DNA from: Vibrio hangzhouensis
GTDB taxonomy: Bacteria; Pseudomonadota; Gammaproteobacteria; Enterobacterales; Vibrionaceae
Direction: 5' to 3'
Length of the DNA stretch: 64,000 nt
Assembly: GCF_900107935.1 (NCBI RefSeq)
Contig: NZ_FNVG01000001.1
Coordinates: 186,001-250,000, forward strand
Below are positions 28,024-38,181 of the stretch, in pieces. Position 1 is the stretch's first letter, and the number at the start of each line of letters is the position of its first letter. The translations under genes were made by a program, and so were the position numbers. Under the pieces are notes generated by a model. That model did not search any database. It saw nothing but the letters and a program-made list of their open reading frames with translations, and was not told where the DNA came from.

Positions 28024-30399
28024 ATGTCTGTGACCATATCTAAGCAAGAACATAACAATGACCCGGATAGGTTCGAACGCCTGTTCCAGTTGGGTATTAC
28101 CTACATCCAGCAATTAAGCGGCAAAGTATGGACAGATTACAACACCCATGACCCGGGTATCACCATTCTCGAACAGGTCTGTTTTGCGCTCACTGACATC
28201 ATGTATCGTAGCGATTTCGCCATTAACGATCTGCTAGCTGACGACCATGGAAACATCAATTACCATCAATATGGCTTAGCAACTGCTCCAGACATTCTGT
28301 CTGCGCCCCCACAACAACCGGAAGAGTATCAAGCATATATTGCTCGGTCAGTACCACAGCTGGAACAGATATGGTTCCATACCAATAAGCGGACACCGCA
28401 TGCTGGACTGTACGACGCATCAGGTATACTGCAGCGCTTCTATCGTCGCCAGCAACAATCCTCTCGGGGAAATGATGGACAGTCGCTTTCGATGAAAGGG
28501 CAACAAGACAAAGCGAAACAGAACCTTATAGAAACGTATCACCGGGTTAGGGGCTTGGCTGAAGACCTGCAAAGCATCACGATAATGGGCGAATCAGCGA
28601 TCCATCTCATCGCGTCAATTCAGATTAGCAATGACAACACAGAACCTAATCAGTTAGCCGCCCAAATTTATCAGCAAGCTGCGCAATGGCTAAGGCATCG
28701 CTCAGGGAGTGACGTTCACGAACTGTATGATATTCTGCTTAGTTATGATGGTGTACAACAAATCAACGAACTCGGTTTCGCCATTGTTCATGATGGCATT
28801 GATGGACAAACACCCGTCTCAGATTTTCCTGAGCATGCCAGCCTTATCGTCCCCGAAACCCAGTCGGACATTCTGCTGACGCTAATACAGAACCAAAATA
28901 AAGTTCAGCTCGATGCCGCTGACGTCGCTATCCAAATCGATCGACTTTTTCAGCAATACCCATCCGGAAATCAATCCCCCGTTATCGGGCCGGTTTTGCC
29001 AACGGGTACACACCGTGACCTCAGTCAATATGAATCGATACAAACTCTGTTTCCACGCAACTATCAACTTGCTGTAAGAAACAGCTTCAACAGAAACGTG
29101 CATTCTCTATCTCAGCGTCATCAACTGCGCAGTTATCTACTGTTGTTCGACCAATTAATGGCCAATTTCTGTGAGGATCTTAATCAATTACCAGCGCTGT
29201 TTTCTACATACGTCAACCATCAGTCAAGTTACCACAGCGCTATACTTGACCAACTACGGTTTAATGGTATCGACGAACATTACCCTCCAAATGCAAAGAA
29301 ACGCCTGAACAAATTACAAGCAGAATTTGATGACTTCCCGGAGAGGAAAAATCGAGTCTATGATTATTTGATCGCTCTCTATGGCGAACATTTCCCAGAT
29401 CGTTTCCATCGTACATTCAGTCCGTATTTCCCAGAGCATGACATCGACTGGCAATTACTCGCATTAAAACAGAATTTCATTGTCAATATCACAACAGTTA
29501 CCAACCGACGTGGACTGGGCGACAACCTATTTTACGCGCATCATACTGGAGGATATGCTCAACGTCTGATCTCCCTGCTTGGTTTGAAGGTTCATACTGG
29601 TGATTCTGACGGTTCTGGTCTCAATATCAGCGAATACCTCCTCAATGTAGTTACGGATGAAAACTACATTCAAAGTGATATCGGAAAGAAAGCAATGTTT
29701 GAACTGCACTCCACGGTTCTTCCCCACTTTGAACCCTTGCCAGAAAGACCGAAAGGCCTTGCCCTCTCTGCTCAACAAAAGCGTCAACTTCGAGCTTCCG
29801 TCTACGCACTAAGCTCTCAAACATTACCCGAGTCTTTACTTCAGTACGGGATTGATAATCAGCGCTATCAAGTACTCACTCAATCCAAAGCGGGCGATTA
29901 CCGACTCTTTTTTGATATGGGCAGTCATCATCAGCAACGCTGGTTATATATTGGTCGCTACAGTCAAAAACAAAAGCTGGAACGTTATTGTCATTGGTTG
30001 CAGTGCTGGCTGATCGAACTGAACCAGCACTCTGAAACCCTATATGTTGTTGAGCCAATTATGCTCAGACAACCTAAGACCGACCTGTCATCGCTTGCTA
30101 ATACTGTGTACATCGTTCTACCAGGATTCACTGCTCGTCACTGTGACGTGATGTTTCGTCAGCAAGCCGAGCAGATTATCCGCGCAAACACACCCGCTCA
30201 CCTTTCCATTCAGGTACTTTGGCTTGATTTTTACGCATTCTATGAATTTGAAAATCACTATCACACATGGAGAAAGCAAAAAGCACTCGCGCTTCAAAAG
30301 CCGAACAGTACAAACACAAAACATTGCGACGCAGTGGCTAACAACCTGTCTGAATTTCTAAGTAAACCTGAGGTAAGCAGTGAGGTGTTAATTCTATGA
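28024..30399 (+). CDS. Baseplate wedge protein, Afp12-like
   Basis: A 791-residue protein with the conserved Afp12-type N-terminus: VWTDYNTHDPGITILEQVCF followed by ALTDIMYRSDFAINDLL (residues ~37-70). The central region LRSYLLLFDQLMANFCEDLN and the ITTVTNRRGLGDNLFYAHHT segment are also typical of the family. It pairs with the gp6-like protein to complete the wedge. It begins 2 bases after the fibre-like gene and overlaps the tape-measure gene by 4 bases, so the whole baseplate block appears translationally coupled. Confidence 0.88.
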   Translation: MSVTISKQEHNNDPDRFERLFQLGITYIQQLSGKVWTDYNTHDPGITILEQVCFALTDIMYRSDFAINDLLADDHGNINYHQYGLATAPDILSAPPQQPEEYQAYIARSVPQLEQIWFHTNKRTPHAGLYDASGILQRFYRRQQQSSRGNDGQSLSMKGQQDKAKQNLIETYHRVRGLAEDLQSITIMGESAIHLIASIQISNDNTEPNQLAAQIYQQAAQWLRHRSGSDVHELYDILLSYDGVQQINELGFAIVHDGIDGQTPVSDFPEHASLIVPETQSDILLTLIQNQNKVQLDAADVAIQIDRLFQQYPSGNQSPVIGPVLPTGTHRDLSQYESIQTLFPRNYQLAVRNSFNRNVHSLSQRHQLRSYLLLFDQLMANFCEDLNQLPALFSTYVNHQSSYHSAILDQLRFNGIDEHYPPNAKKRLNKLQAEFDDFPERKNRVYDYLIALYGEHFPDRFHRTFSPYFPEHDIDWQLLALKQNFIVNITTVTNRRGLGDNLFYAHHTGGYAQRLISLLGLKVHTGDSDGSGLNISEYLLNVVTDENYIQSDIGKKAMFELHSTVLPHFEPLPERPKGLALSAQQKRQLRASVYALSSQTLPESLLQYGIDNQRYQVLTQSKAGDYRLFFDMGSHHQQRWLYIGRYSQKQKLERYCHWLQCWLIELNQHSETLYVVEPIMLRQPKTDLSSLANTVYIVLPGFTARHCDVMFRQQAEQIIRANTPAHLSIQVLWLDFYAFYEFENHYHTWRKQKALALQKPNSTNTKHCDAVANNLSEFLSKPEVSSEVLIL

Positions 30400-33300
30400 A
30401 CAACACGCCAAGATTTGCCGAATACAATCGACAACAACAGCATGCAATAAGAAACGCAGAGTTCGAAATCAGTTTTGACTCGGCCAAAACCGCTGATCAA
30501 TTCGAACTAAAGGTTTTCCAATGGCTATCTCAAGAACTATTTCCATCCATAGATGAAATGCTAAGTAAGCACTGCTCGGCTAATACCGTGATATCCATTG
30601 ACAAGCTCAACATTGATATAGGTGATGTCGAAGAGGCTGAGCTTTACCCTGTGTTGCGTGACCGCATTATTCAGAGCGTGTATCAGGCAGTTTTTGAACG
30701 GACCCGTCCAGAGAATAACGAGCTAAGACAGCCTTCTTTCCCGGAGCCAACAAGTCGCCCTAAGGCACTGACTCAAAAACTCATTGATTACCGTTGGAAC
30801 CAAGCCTGGAACTTCATTGTATCCGGCCAGTTACGCTGGCCTCAACAGGTCAAGGCGCAATTATCTGAAACCGGCTTAATCGAACTATTGCTCGATAATC
30901 CCAAAAGGATTGATAGTGCTCTTAACCAAGCTCAAAATCGTGACATTCTCTGTCTCAGGCTTGCGTTGCAATTACCGCCCGTAGCACTGGCCAAACTGCT
31001 ACCAAAGCTAAACACCGTCAACCGCTGCACACTGATACTCGTCTTGCTGCAAAGGCCAGTCGATATTAATTCATCGTTGGGCAAAATACTCTCTAAGCAC
31101 TGGCAAGACCTCTTGGACAAGGCATTAACGCAAAGGAGTTTGTCTGAATTACTTCCACACTGGGAAAAACTGTTTACTGTTTATGGTTCACAGTTACTGA
31201 AGGTGATTTATAAACACTCAAAAGAGGCTCACCTACCCTTATTGCTGGTCCAGTCTCTCAACAATGACGAGCGATTAAACTTACTCAATCAATTAGAGCC
31301 GACCGAATATCCGTTTTTGAAACAACTGCTCAATTGCCCTCAGCTCTGGCTCGGTACAAGTGTCACCTGTCCATTAACAACGTCTCATCTAGGAACGGTA
31401 TCTACTTCTGTGACGGTGAAGCAACATCTATGGCTTTTTACCTTTCACTTCGTTCTGGTTGAGCGTGGTAGTCGTTTTAACAAGCAACAATATATGACTA
31501 GCCTTTTGGTTCGTATGGCATCGCTTTCCAACGGAGACTTGTCGGTACTCATCAATGACCTTCAAGTCTCTCTGAATGCCGTACCCTCTGACAGTGCCCT
31601 GCGACAGCAAATGGCAGAACTATTAAGTGTCATTCATTCCCAATTGAGCCAACAAGATCCATCAACCGACCCTGCCATTTACAAACGGTCAAATGATGTA
31701 TTCTGGATGGTGCATCAATTTATAAACGCCAAGGCTAATCACACAGCCATCATTCAGTTGGAAAAAGTACTCACAGACCCGGCATTATTGCAGCAATTTG
31801 AATGGTATTTCGCAACGACTCCCATGCTTCGACAGCGTCTATGGGAACAACTTTCACACACCTCACTGAGAAACCTTATAAAGGTTTTATCTAATTACCC
31901 TAGTGACTTTAACAGCGTCACACAGCATAAAAAGAATACACAAGGACTCAAAGTCGAGTGGGATCAGCTTGCCATAAAATACTACGCCAAAGGTAATCCA
32001 TCGATATCGTCACCCCCTTTGGCTTCACTGCTTCTTGTCCTGCAACACGGTGATGAACAAAGCTTACTGCAAGTACTACCTAAATATTACTCACCGCTCA
32101 GAAATGCTTTGCTTTGGATAGGACAACTGGCGTCAGTGAGGCAACACTGGGCTGAGCACTATTCCGACTCGACACTGTTTCACTTTACCGAATCTATTGA
32201 GCCCAGAGCACTGAAAACGGTGCAATTGGTGATGTCCCAGCGCACACACTTCGGTGACGCCATTCAATCTAAAACAACATCAACAAGGTTAACCAACGCA
32301 GCAATACGCCAAAGCGTTTGGCAGTTTACACTCAGCTATTTGATTTTGGACAGAGGCAGTGAGTTTAATCGAAGAAGCTACCTCTTAGCACTGACCCACC
32401 AAATGGCGTCAAGGAGAAATGTCCATCATGATGAACTTGTGCAATCCATCATGACCGCCTTGAAAGCACAGAAAGATCACCCACTTTTTGATTCATTATC
32501 GGCCCTGCTGCCCGAGGTTATTGATGGTCACCGTTCTTTTCCTGAGCATGAGAGCCCTACCTTGATATCTCTCAATCACGTGGAGCGAAATCAGGTTCTG
32601 TATTTTGTATTTGATGAACCGTCTATCCCCGTGGCGGTCTTTGTCACTTTGATCACTGCTGACCCGGTTCAATGGAAACGATTAATCAAGCAAGACATCC
32701 CTGGTATAGAATCTCAGCGATTGAGCTCGTCGATTCTCAAGCTGTCTCAAATGAACACGGTTCGCAAACGCTGGACCCAGCGATTTGATACAAATACCCT
32801 TCTGCAACTTTTAACGCTAGCCAACCACCATCTTGCATCTAAAGTTAACGTCCTATTTGACCTGTCTCTATTGCTGTTCGAGTCCCTTAAACACTGCACT
32901 TCGTCATCATTGCATCAAACTCATTCAACAGTCATTGAGCATCTATGGAATTGGCTCTTTTTAAGCGCTCCACATTGGCAAGCTCGTCAAGTAAGTTCCG
33001 AAGAGCTAGCCAAGTGGTATATCCACGAGTTAGCCGAACACCATAGGATCAATATCAACAACCTGCGCACCACAATATTAGCCCTCTCAAGGCGACGTGA
33101 CCTAGCGTGTTCTAGCACAACTCAGCAAAACTTAATCGTCAACATAGGTAGAAAGCTCAATGCGAATTCTGAAATAGAATTGTCGAAGTTAATTAATGAC
33201 CTACAGAATAGTAACAAAAAACTCGAGTTGGTTGATGGGCAGATCACGCAACTACTCGCCTGGATATCAAAACCTTCATCACCAGATCATAAGCGATGGC

Positions 33301-34799
33301 TAAAGGGAGACGTGGATTCAATACAACGGATGATTGCATCTTTGAGTCCGGGGAAAGTTTCGAGAGTAACGCCCTATTTGCCCGTCGTTAGTTATCTCAC
33401 CACTAATCTGGATATTTCTGTTCAATGGCTCTATCAAACAGTGCTGTCATCGACTCCGCCTAATGACATCAATGACTGGGTCTCCCTACTCATGCGCAAG
33501 CTTACTTCTGCGCGTCCGAACTGTTCTGAACGACATCATTTGACACAATTACACTCGCTGATAAACCAGGCCAACCCAGGACTATTTTCCTCTAATCCAC
33601 AACATCTTTGGTTAACGGCAACTAAAACTAAAAATGAGGCCATTGCCACCATTAGCCACTGGCTCCAGCGACAAGAGGAGACGTCTCACCCGGATGAGGT
33701 TGCATTCGCCATCTCCCATCATCACACTGCGTTGTGGCATCAGCTTTCTGTCGACCTGCTCAATAAAGAGTCATTACTTCATTGGATTCGTAACCTAAAT
33801 GGACAACTTCACATCCGCTTTGTTGGTGGAAAATATTCTGAACTCACACCTGTTATCGTCGAGCTTTATCATTCGCTATGCACATGGTCTGGCAATAATA
33901 AACAGCTTATAACTGCGTTCTGGGGCCTGATCTATCAACGATGTCTTATCAAGGGGTTTTCAGGTAACTATACCGATCTGCTAGCTACTATTCTCAAAGA
34001 TCTGATGCAAAACTCGTTGATAGCTCGTAACCTTCAGGCAAATCAGCCACAGGAGGCGTTAACGGAACTTAGCGCCTTGTTTGGTTTGACTAATCAGTCA
34101 CCACTACGCCTCTTAATTGATGACATTGTGAGTCGAAAATCCACATTGGTAAATATTAAACCTGAGCCACCCACTAAACTCGATCTTTCTCATCCCGTAG
34201 TTCAGCGTCTCAATAATGCCATCGAACCCTTTGACCATAACACCAGTTCTGAACCTATTGTCTGGAAAGACCCAAACCAGCAAGAAGAGAAGGAGTCAGA
34301 GCCTATTCTGGTTATGAATTCTGGACTAGTTTTGGCGTCAACCTATATCCCTGTCCTGTTTCAACGATTATCCCTTACTAGCGATCAAGCGTTCACTGCT
34401 GGTGAAGCTCAATTACAAGCTATGTTTTGCCTTCAATATCTGACAAATGGCACTAATGCTGCGCCCGAATATTTGCTGATGCTGAATAAGCTTCTTTGTG
34501 GAATACCTCTTTCGACACCGATTCCTTCTGAGATTGCTCTACCAAATGGCGCAGACAAGATTATCGAAGGTTTGCTTAACGCCATGATTGGCCACTGGAG
34601 TGCGATAGGAAACACAACAGTTGAAGGGCTTAGAACAACGTTTCTGCAACGTGAAGGTCATCTGACAAATCAGGATAAGCACTGGGAACTCAATGTCATA
34701 CCCGGTACGTTTGATGTCCTATTGGATCAACTTCCGTGGAGCTTCCAGACAATCAAATACCCATGGATGGACAAACCACTGTTTGTCACATGGCGCTAA
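30396..34799 (+). CDS. Giant contractile-injection-system tape-measure protein (CIS_TMP type)
   Basis: A 1467-residue, mainly helical protein. Its N-terminus (HAIRNAEFEISFDSAKTADQ, WLSQELFPSIDEMLSKH, ISIDKLNIDIGDVEE) matches the CIS_TMP family found in MAC-like and Bacteroidota eCIS clusters. Internal repeats are visible: HLWLFTFHFVLVERGSRFNK near 340, SVWQFTLSYLILDRGSEFNR near 637 and a weaker copy (HLWNWLFLSAPHWQARQVS) near 848, each followed by a helix ending in a leucine-rich stretch. There is no membrane segment. It is thought to set tube length, which would make this a long particle, but the length-to-size relation is not established for this type. Confidence 0.82.
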   Translation: MNNTPRFAEYNRQQQHAIRNAEFEISFDSAKTADQFELKVFQWLSQELFPSIDEMLSKHCSANTVISIDKLNIDIGDVEEAELYPVLRDRIIQSVYQAVFERTRPENNELRQPSFPEPTSRPKALTQKLIDYRWNQAWNFIVSGQLRWPQQVKAQLSETGLIELLLDNPKRIDSALNQAQNRDILCLRLALQLPPVALAKLLPKLNTVNRCTLILVLLQRPVDINSSLGKILSKHWQDLLDKALTQRSLSELLPHWEKLFTVYGSQLLKVIYKHSKEAHLPLLLVQSLNNDERLNLLNQLEPTEYPFLKQLLNCPQLWLGTSVTCPLTTSHLGTVSTSVTVKQHLWLFTFHFVLVERGSRFNKQQYMTSLLVRMASLSNGDLSVLINDLQVSLNAVPSDSALRQQMAELLSVIHSQLSQQDPSTDPAIYKRSNDVFWMVHQFINAKANHTAIIQLEKVLTDPALLQQFEWYFATTPMLRQRLWEQLSHTSLRNLIKVLSNYPSDFNSVTQHKKNTQGLKVEWDQLAIKYYAKGNPSISSPPLASLLLVLQHGDEQSLLQVLPKYYSPLRNALLWIGQLASVRQHWAEHYSDSTLFHFTESIEPRALKTVQLVMSQRTHFGDAIQSKTTSTRLTNAAIRQSVWQFTLSYLILDRGSEFNRRSYLLALTHQMASRRNVHHDELVQSIMTALKAQKDHPLFDSLSALLPEVIDGHRSFPEHESPTLISLNHVERNQVLYFVFDEPSIPVAVFVTLITADPVQWKRLIKQDIPGIESQRLSSSILKLSQMNTVRKRWTQRFDTNTLLQLLTLANHHLASKVNVLFDLSLLLFESLKHCTSSSLHQTHSTVIEHLWNWLFLSAPHWQARQVSSEELAKWYIHELAEHHRININNLRTTILALSRRRDLACSSTTQQNLIVNIGRKLNANSEIELSKLINDLQNSNKKLELVDGQITQLLAWISKPSSPDHKRWLKGDVDSIQRMIASLSPGKVSRVTPYLPVVSYLTTNLDISVQWLYQTVLSSTPPNDINDWVSLLMRKLTSARPNCSERHHLTQLHSLINQANPGLFSSNPQHLWLTATKTKNEAIATISHWLQRQEETSHPDEVAFAISHHHTALWHQLSVDLLNKESLLHWIRNLNGQLHIRFVGGKYSELTPVIVELYHSLCTWSGNNKQLITAFWGLIYQRCLIKGFSGNYTDLLATILKDLMQNSLIARNLQANQPQEALTELSALFGLTNQSPLRLLIDDIVSRKSTLVNIKPEPPTKLDLSHPVVQRLNNAIEPFDHNTSSEPIVWKDPNQQEEKESEPILVMNSGLVLASTYIPVLFQRLSLTSDQAFTAGEAQLQAMFCLQYLTNGTNAAPEYLLMLNKLLCGIPLSTPIPSEIALPNGADKIIEGLLNAMIGHWSAIGNTTVEGLRTTFLQREGHLTNQDKHWELNVIPGTFDVLLDQLPWSFQTIKYPWMDKPLFVTWR

Positions 34800-34811
34800 G
34801 GAAAACGCATC

Positions 34812-37397
34812 ATGAATGATTTCATCCTAAATCTGATATATGGCCAACACCAGCCACTCTATCGTATATGCTTCAGAACGCTCTTGGTGTTTATGATGTG
34901 CTGGGGCTTGTTGTTAACAGTATCAGCGCGATCGGAGCCCACCTCTACAGCAAAGACTGAGAGCATAACCTGCAGTGGTCAGCTACCTATGAAAGACAAG
35001 CGTTATAATGGTCGTGTTATTCAACAACAATTGGGGGCTTTGTACCAAGCGGACAGCAATTTTCAGGCCGCACTCAAGTCAAACGGTCGTATGCTTACCG
35101 ACGGAATTTTTGGTCCCGTGACACACCAATGGCTAGTCAACTTCTGCAATGATTACAATATAATTTCAACGATGGAACAAAGCACGTTCGCCAATATGGG
35201 CTTTGTCGAAATCACTCTTCAGGATCTGACCAGAGCAACCGAAATCAACACGCTATTCCCTAGTTGGCGAGACAACGTGGCTCCGAACCTACTACTAAAC
35301 TTGAATTCCGCGCAACTGTTAACTCTGCTCGCCCCGGAACTCCTATCTGACTCAACGTTAGAAGCAGACAGTTCCAGTGCAGTTCAGGCAGCCATCGAAA
35401 GTTACTATTATCAGCTAACCAATGATGACCTAGATCGGCAAAGTACACTAGAAGCATTAACTGCATTGAGCAAAAAGCAGTTTACCCAAAGGAGTGAACT
35501 TAATAATCAGTTTGTCACGCTCATCGATCAGTTAGACGTGACCTTCAGCCCCTCATTAGACATTAATAAGTTAATCCAGGCTCAAGCGACGGAAAACGCG
35601 ACACAGATCAGTAGTGAGACCGAAAGTAAGACTACCACTCAAACCGACACCAGCGCCAAAGCGACCAGTGACGGCGTTGACAGTTCGGCTAATACCAAGG
35701 ATACCTCAACGACTCCCACCTCAGATGACGACGGTAAAGTCACCCAAACCTCCACAATCAGCACCACAAATACGACTGCCCCCCTTATTTACTGGCAGTT
35801 AAACAAAGATGCCCTAACCCAAGCTCTAGAAGACCAGCGCATTTACACCATACCTTCTGCACTACAGAAGAAGTTAACGCCCATCGTAAATCAAGTGTTT
35901 GCCAGCGAGTACCTCATCAAGGCTGCGATGGTTCTTGAAGGGATAGATGTCAGTTCCGAAGACGCAATTAACGTTTTTTCTGTCGCCAAAAAGTCCGGGC
36001 TGGCTCCGGAAATTAATACGCCTTTGGTCTGGGGTGCGACACCAGGTTGCGGTTGTCAGGACAGCCGTACCTCCATATTTAGTGACGCGACATTCTACGG
36101 ATTCTTTCCCTACTGGTATCAAGCTGGGACACAACAAACGATAAACTTCAGTCAGCTCGACAGAATCGGTCTGTTTGGTGCCGTGGCAAAACCAAGTAGC
36201 AGTGGCAGCTTGCTAGTTCTCCCGCCCAACTGGAGCAATGAACCAGCAAACACCCAGTTTGTTCGCGTGGCCCACCGCTATCGGAGCCAGGTCGATCTTG
36301 TTATCACCACACCTCGCAACCTCGATTATGTCGAATTGCTAAATCTCCTTGATCAGAAGTTGATTGAGCAAATTGTCGATGCCGTCAGTCAGCCCGTTAA
36401 TACTACTATCGTCAATCGCCTGAAGCCTTGGTTAACATTGGGTATGAAACCTGTACCCAGCTTAGGTGACGGCGTAACATTGGACATCGATTTGTCGGTT
36501 CTAAATACCGCCGAAAGTCATCAGCAGTTTTTGACATTTGTGCGTAATCTCAAACTCGCCCTTCTCAAAAAGGCCAATTCGGGAGTTTCGAACAACGAAG
36601 AGGTCACGGCATCCGCAGATGATCGCTATTTTCTTAACGTCATTGTACCTGTTAACCAGGCCACCTCTTCAAACGCTTCGAATTTTTATCAGTTTGATAA
36701 CCTCAACCTACTGAGTGAGTTAAGTAACTTACTGATTATGCGCCCTAGTGTGCCTGCCAGTGACTCGAATGCCGGGAAATCATTAACACAAGAGCAAAAA
36801 GCGCAATATGAAGTCCGTCAGATCCAGCAATTGCACCAGTGGTTAAGCACCCAAAGTAACCAGCTCAAAGCAGAAGAGCTGTTTAAGAAAATTGTACCCA
36901 TGCTGATCACTCAGGTTAATAGGGACACAGAGGTCGAACTGACTCAGCTCATACATCTATCCAGCTGGAATTTTATTGGCGCCGCGTACCAACCCATCCC
37001 GCTGAATCAACTCAGCCAGCAGCTCATTGACACCACATTCTATCCTGACACCTCTGCTCTCCCTCCGGCGCTGGAAGCCATCGAGCAACAAATCGTTTCC
37101 CTAATGAACTGGATATGCCCAAACCGCTGGTTGCTTCGTTTGATTCTTCTTGCTGTATTTTCTGGCATCACCGCGGTATTACTAATCAGCCGTTGGTATT
37201 ACCCACTGCGTGACTATCTGATTCAACTGCCGTTTGTTTTACTTTGCATCGGTTCACTTTTGATGCTGATGCTAGTATTTGTCTCTGACCCTTATTTCAA
37301 AGAATATCAGGTACCCATCCTACTTGGATTTATGGGTCTCATCGTGTGGATTTTATTGGTGGTGAGATGGTTGACGGTTGAAGGGGACAGGCCGTGA
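34812..37397 (+). CDS. Envelope-anchored eCIS protein with peptidoglycan-binding-like and GH18-like regions
   Basis: An 861-residue protein I recognise only in part. One membrane helix or uncleaved signal lies at ~17-40 (RTLLVFMMCWGLLLTVSARS). Residues 55-120 resemble a peptidoglycan-binding fold (MLTDGIFGPVTHQWLVNF). A Ser/Thr-rich linker spans ~265-330. From ~416 a region resembles a GH18 barrel (ATFYGFFPYWYQAGTQQTIN, then FSQLDRIGLFGAV), but the catalytic strand reads GVTLDIDLS with no glutamate acid, so it is probably inactive. Three helices close the protein from ~773 (LLRLILLAVFSGITAVLLIS, LPFVLLCIGSLLMLMLVFV, VPILLGFMGLIVWILLVV). It follows the tape-measure gene by 12 bases, last of the plus-strand operon. 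It could anchor the particle to the cell envelope or aid its release. Confidence 0.7.
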   Translation: MNDFILNLIYGQHQPLYRICFRTLLVFMMCWGLLLTVSARSEPTSTAKTESITCSGQLPMKDKRYNGRVIQQQLGALYQADSNFQAALKSNGRMLTDGIFGPVTHQWLVNFCNDYNIISTMEQSTFANMGFVEITLQDLTRATEINTLFPSWRDNVAPNLLLNLNSAQLLTLLAPELLSDSTLEADSSSAVQAAIESYYYQLTNDDLDRQSTLEALTALSKKQFTQRSELNNQFVTLIDQLDVTFSPSLDINKLIQAQATENATQISSETESKTTTQTDTSAKATSDGVDSSANTKDTSTTPTSDDDGKVTQTSTISTTNTTAPLIYWQLNKDALTQALEDQRIYTIPSALQKKLTPIVNQVFASEYLIKAAMVLEGIDVSSEDAINVFSVAKKSGLAPEINTPLVWGATPGCGCQDSRTSIFSDATFYGFFPYWYQAGTQQTINFSQLDRIGLFGAVAKPSSSGSLLVLPPNWSNEPANTQFVRVAHRYRSQVDLVITTPRNLDYVELLNLLDQKLIEQIVDAVSQPVNTTIVNRLKPWLTLGMKPVPSLGDGVTLDIDLSVLNTAESHQQFLTFVRNLKLALLKKANSGVSNNEEVTASADDRYFLNVIVPVNQATSSNASNFYQFDNLNLLSELSNLLIMRPSVPASDSNAGKSLTQEQKAQYEVRQIQQLHQWLSTQSNQLKAEELFKKIVPMLITQVNRDTEVELTQLIHLSSWNFIGAAYQPIPLNQLSQQLIDTTFYPDTSALPPALEAIEQQIVSLMNWICPNRWLLRLILLAVFSGITAVLLISRWYYPLRDYLIQLPFVLLCIGSLLMLMLVFVSDPYFKEYQVPILLGFMGLIVWILLVVRWLTVEGDRP

Positions 37398-37646
37398 TGT
37401 CTATTTTATAAAGAACATACCAATACTTTTAAATAAGACTACCAACAATAGCTCTAAATACTGTTGTATTTCTCATCAAATGAGATTATTTGAGCAGGAA
37501 AGAAGCTCGCTCGAAAGTTTAGTTAGTCCCCAATTTCGCCCGTAAGGCCAAACAAAGAGTTTCTCCCTTTCTCAATGTTCTTTCAATCTGACGTAATTCT
37601 TCATCAGTTCACTAAGCTACTCCAAACAGATTGATAGGAGCTATGA

Positions 37647-38129
37647 TCACCCCATTCGACCCGAGGAATGTGCATGATAGACATATATTACATGCCTTGA
37701 TCTTCTCTCATCGTAATAGCAATTATAACTAATATTACCATTTACAGCGTACCCCGTTCTTCTCCCATTACCTATCAATATAGTTCGATTTTGCCCAACC
37801 ACTATTTCAGACTGATAGTTCCACAAGTATTGCTCTAACTGTTCATTAGACATGTGAGCAAACGCCCTACTACTATATCTTAACTCTGCCCTATCATAAT
37901 ACTCATGAGACAAACGTTGAATCACTTCAGGATTTTTAGTTCCTGAGCCCGCCCGCTGAGTAACACAAGTATCTTTTAGTTCGGAGGCTTTTCCTCCATC
38001 TAGCTTCCTTTGATCAACACGATTATCAATTAATTGTATTGCTTTCTTCTGTGTTCTATTTAGTTGTGGTGAATTACTTAGACTTGAGTTAACTCTATCT
38101 CGTTCTATTTGTTCCACATAACTACCCAT
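37647..38129 (-). CDS. Putative eCIS cargo/effector
   Basis: A 160-residue soluble protein of unknown fold. ATG 38129 was chosen because AAGGAGG lies 5 bases upstream; an earlier start would add nine residues. Residues 35-43 (DNRVDQRKL) resemble the DNR...QRK motif common in DUF4157-type eCIS cargo and shared with the neighbouring protein (31-41 there). Further CVTQR and EVIQR boxes follow. The C-terminal half (YSSRAFAHMSNEQLEQYLWN, NISYNCYYDERRSRHVIYVY) would be the active domain. The gene is AT-rich (88 G+C of 240 in 37681-37920), a sign of recent gain. No immunity gene is adjacent, as usual for eCIS cargo. Confidence 0.55.
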   Translation of the reverse strand: MGSYVEQIERDRVNSSLSNSPQLNRTQKKAIQLIDNRVDQRKLDGGKASELKDTCVTQRAGSGTKNPEVIQRLSHEYYDRAELRYSSRAFAHMSNEQLEQYLWNYQSEIVVGQNRTILIGNGRRTGYAVNGNISYNCYYDERRSRHVIYVYHAHSSGRMG

Positions 38130-38181
38130 ATATACCTCCTTCAAATTGCATGACAAAACCTAGTGTATGGAGAAGCTATAC

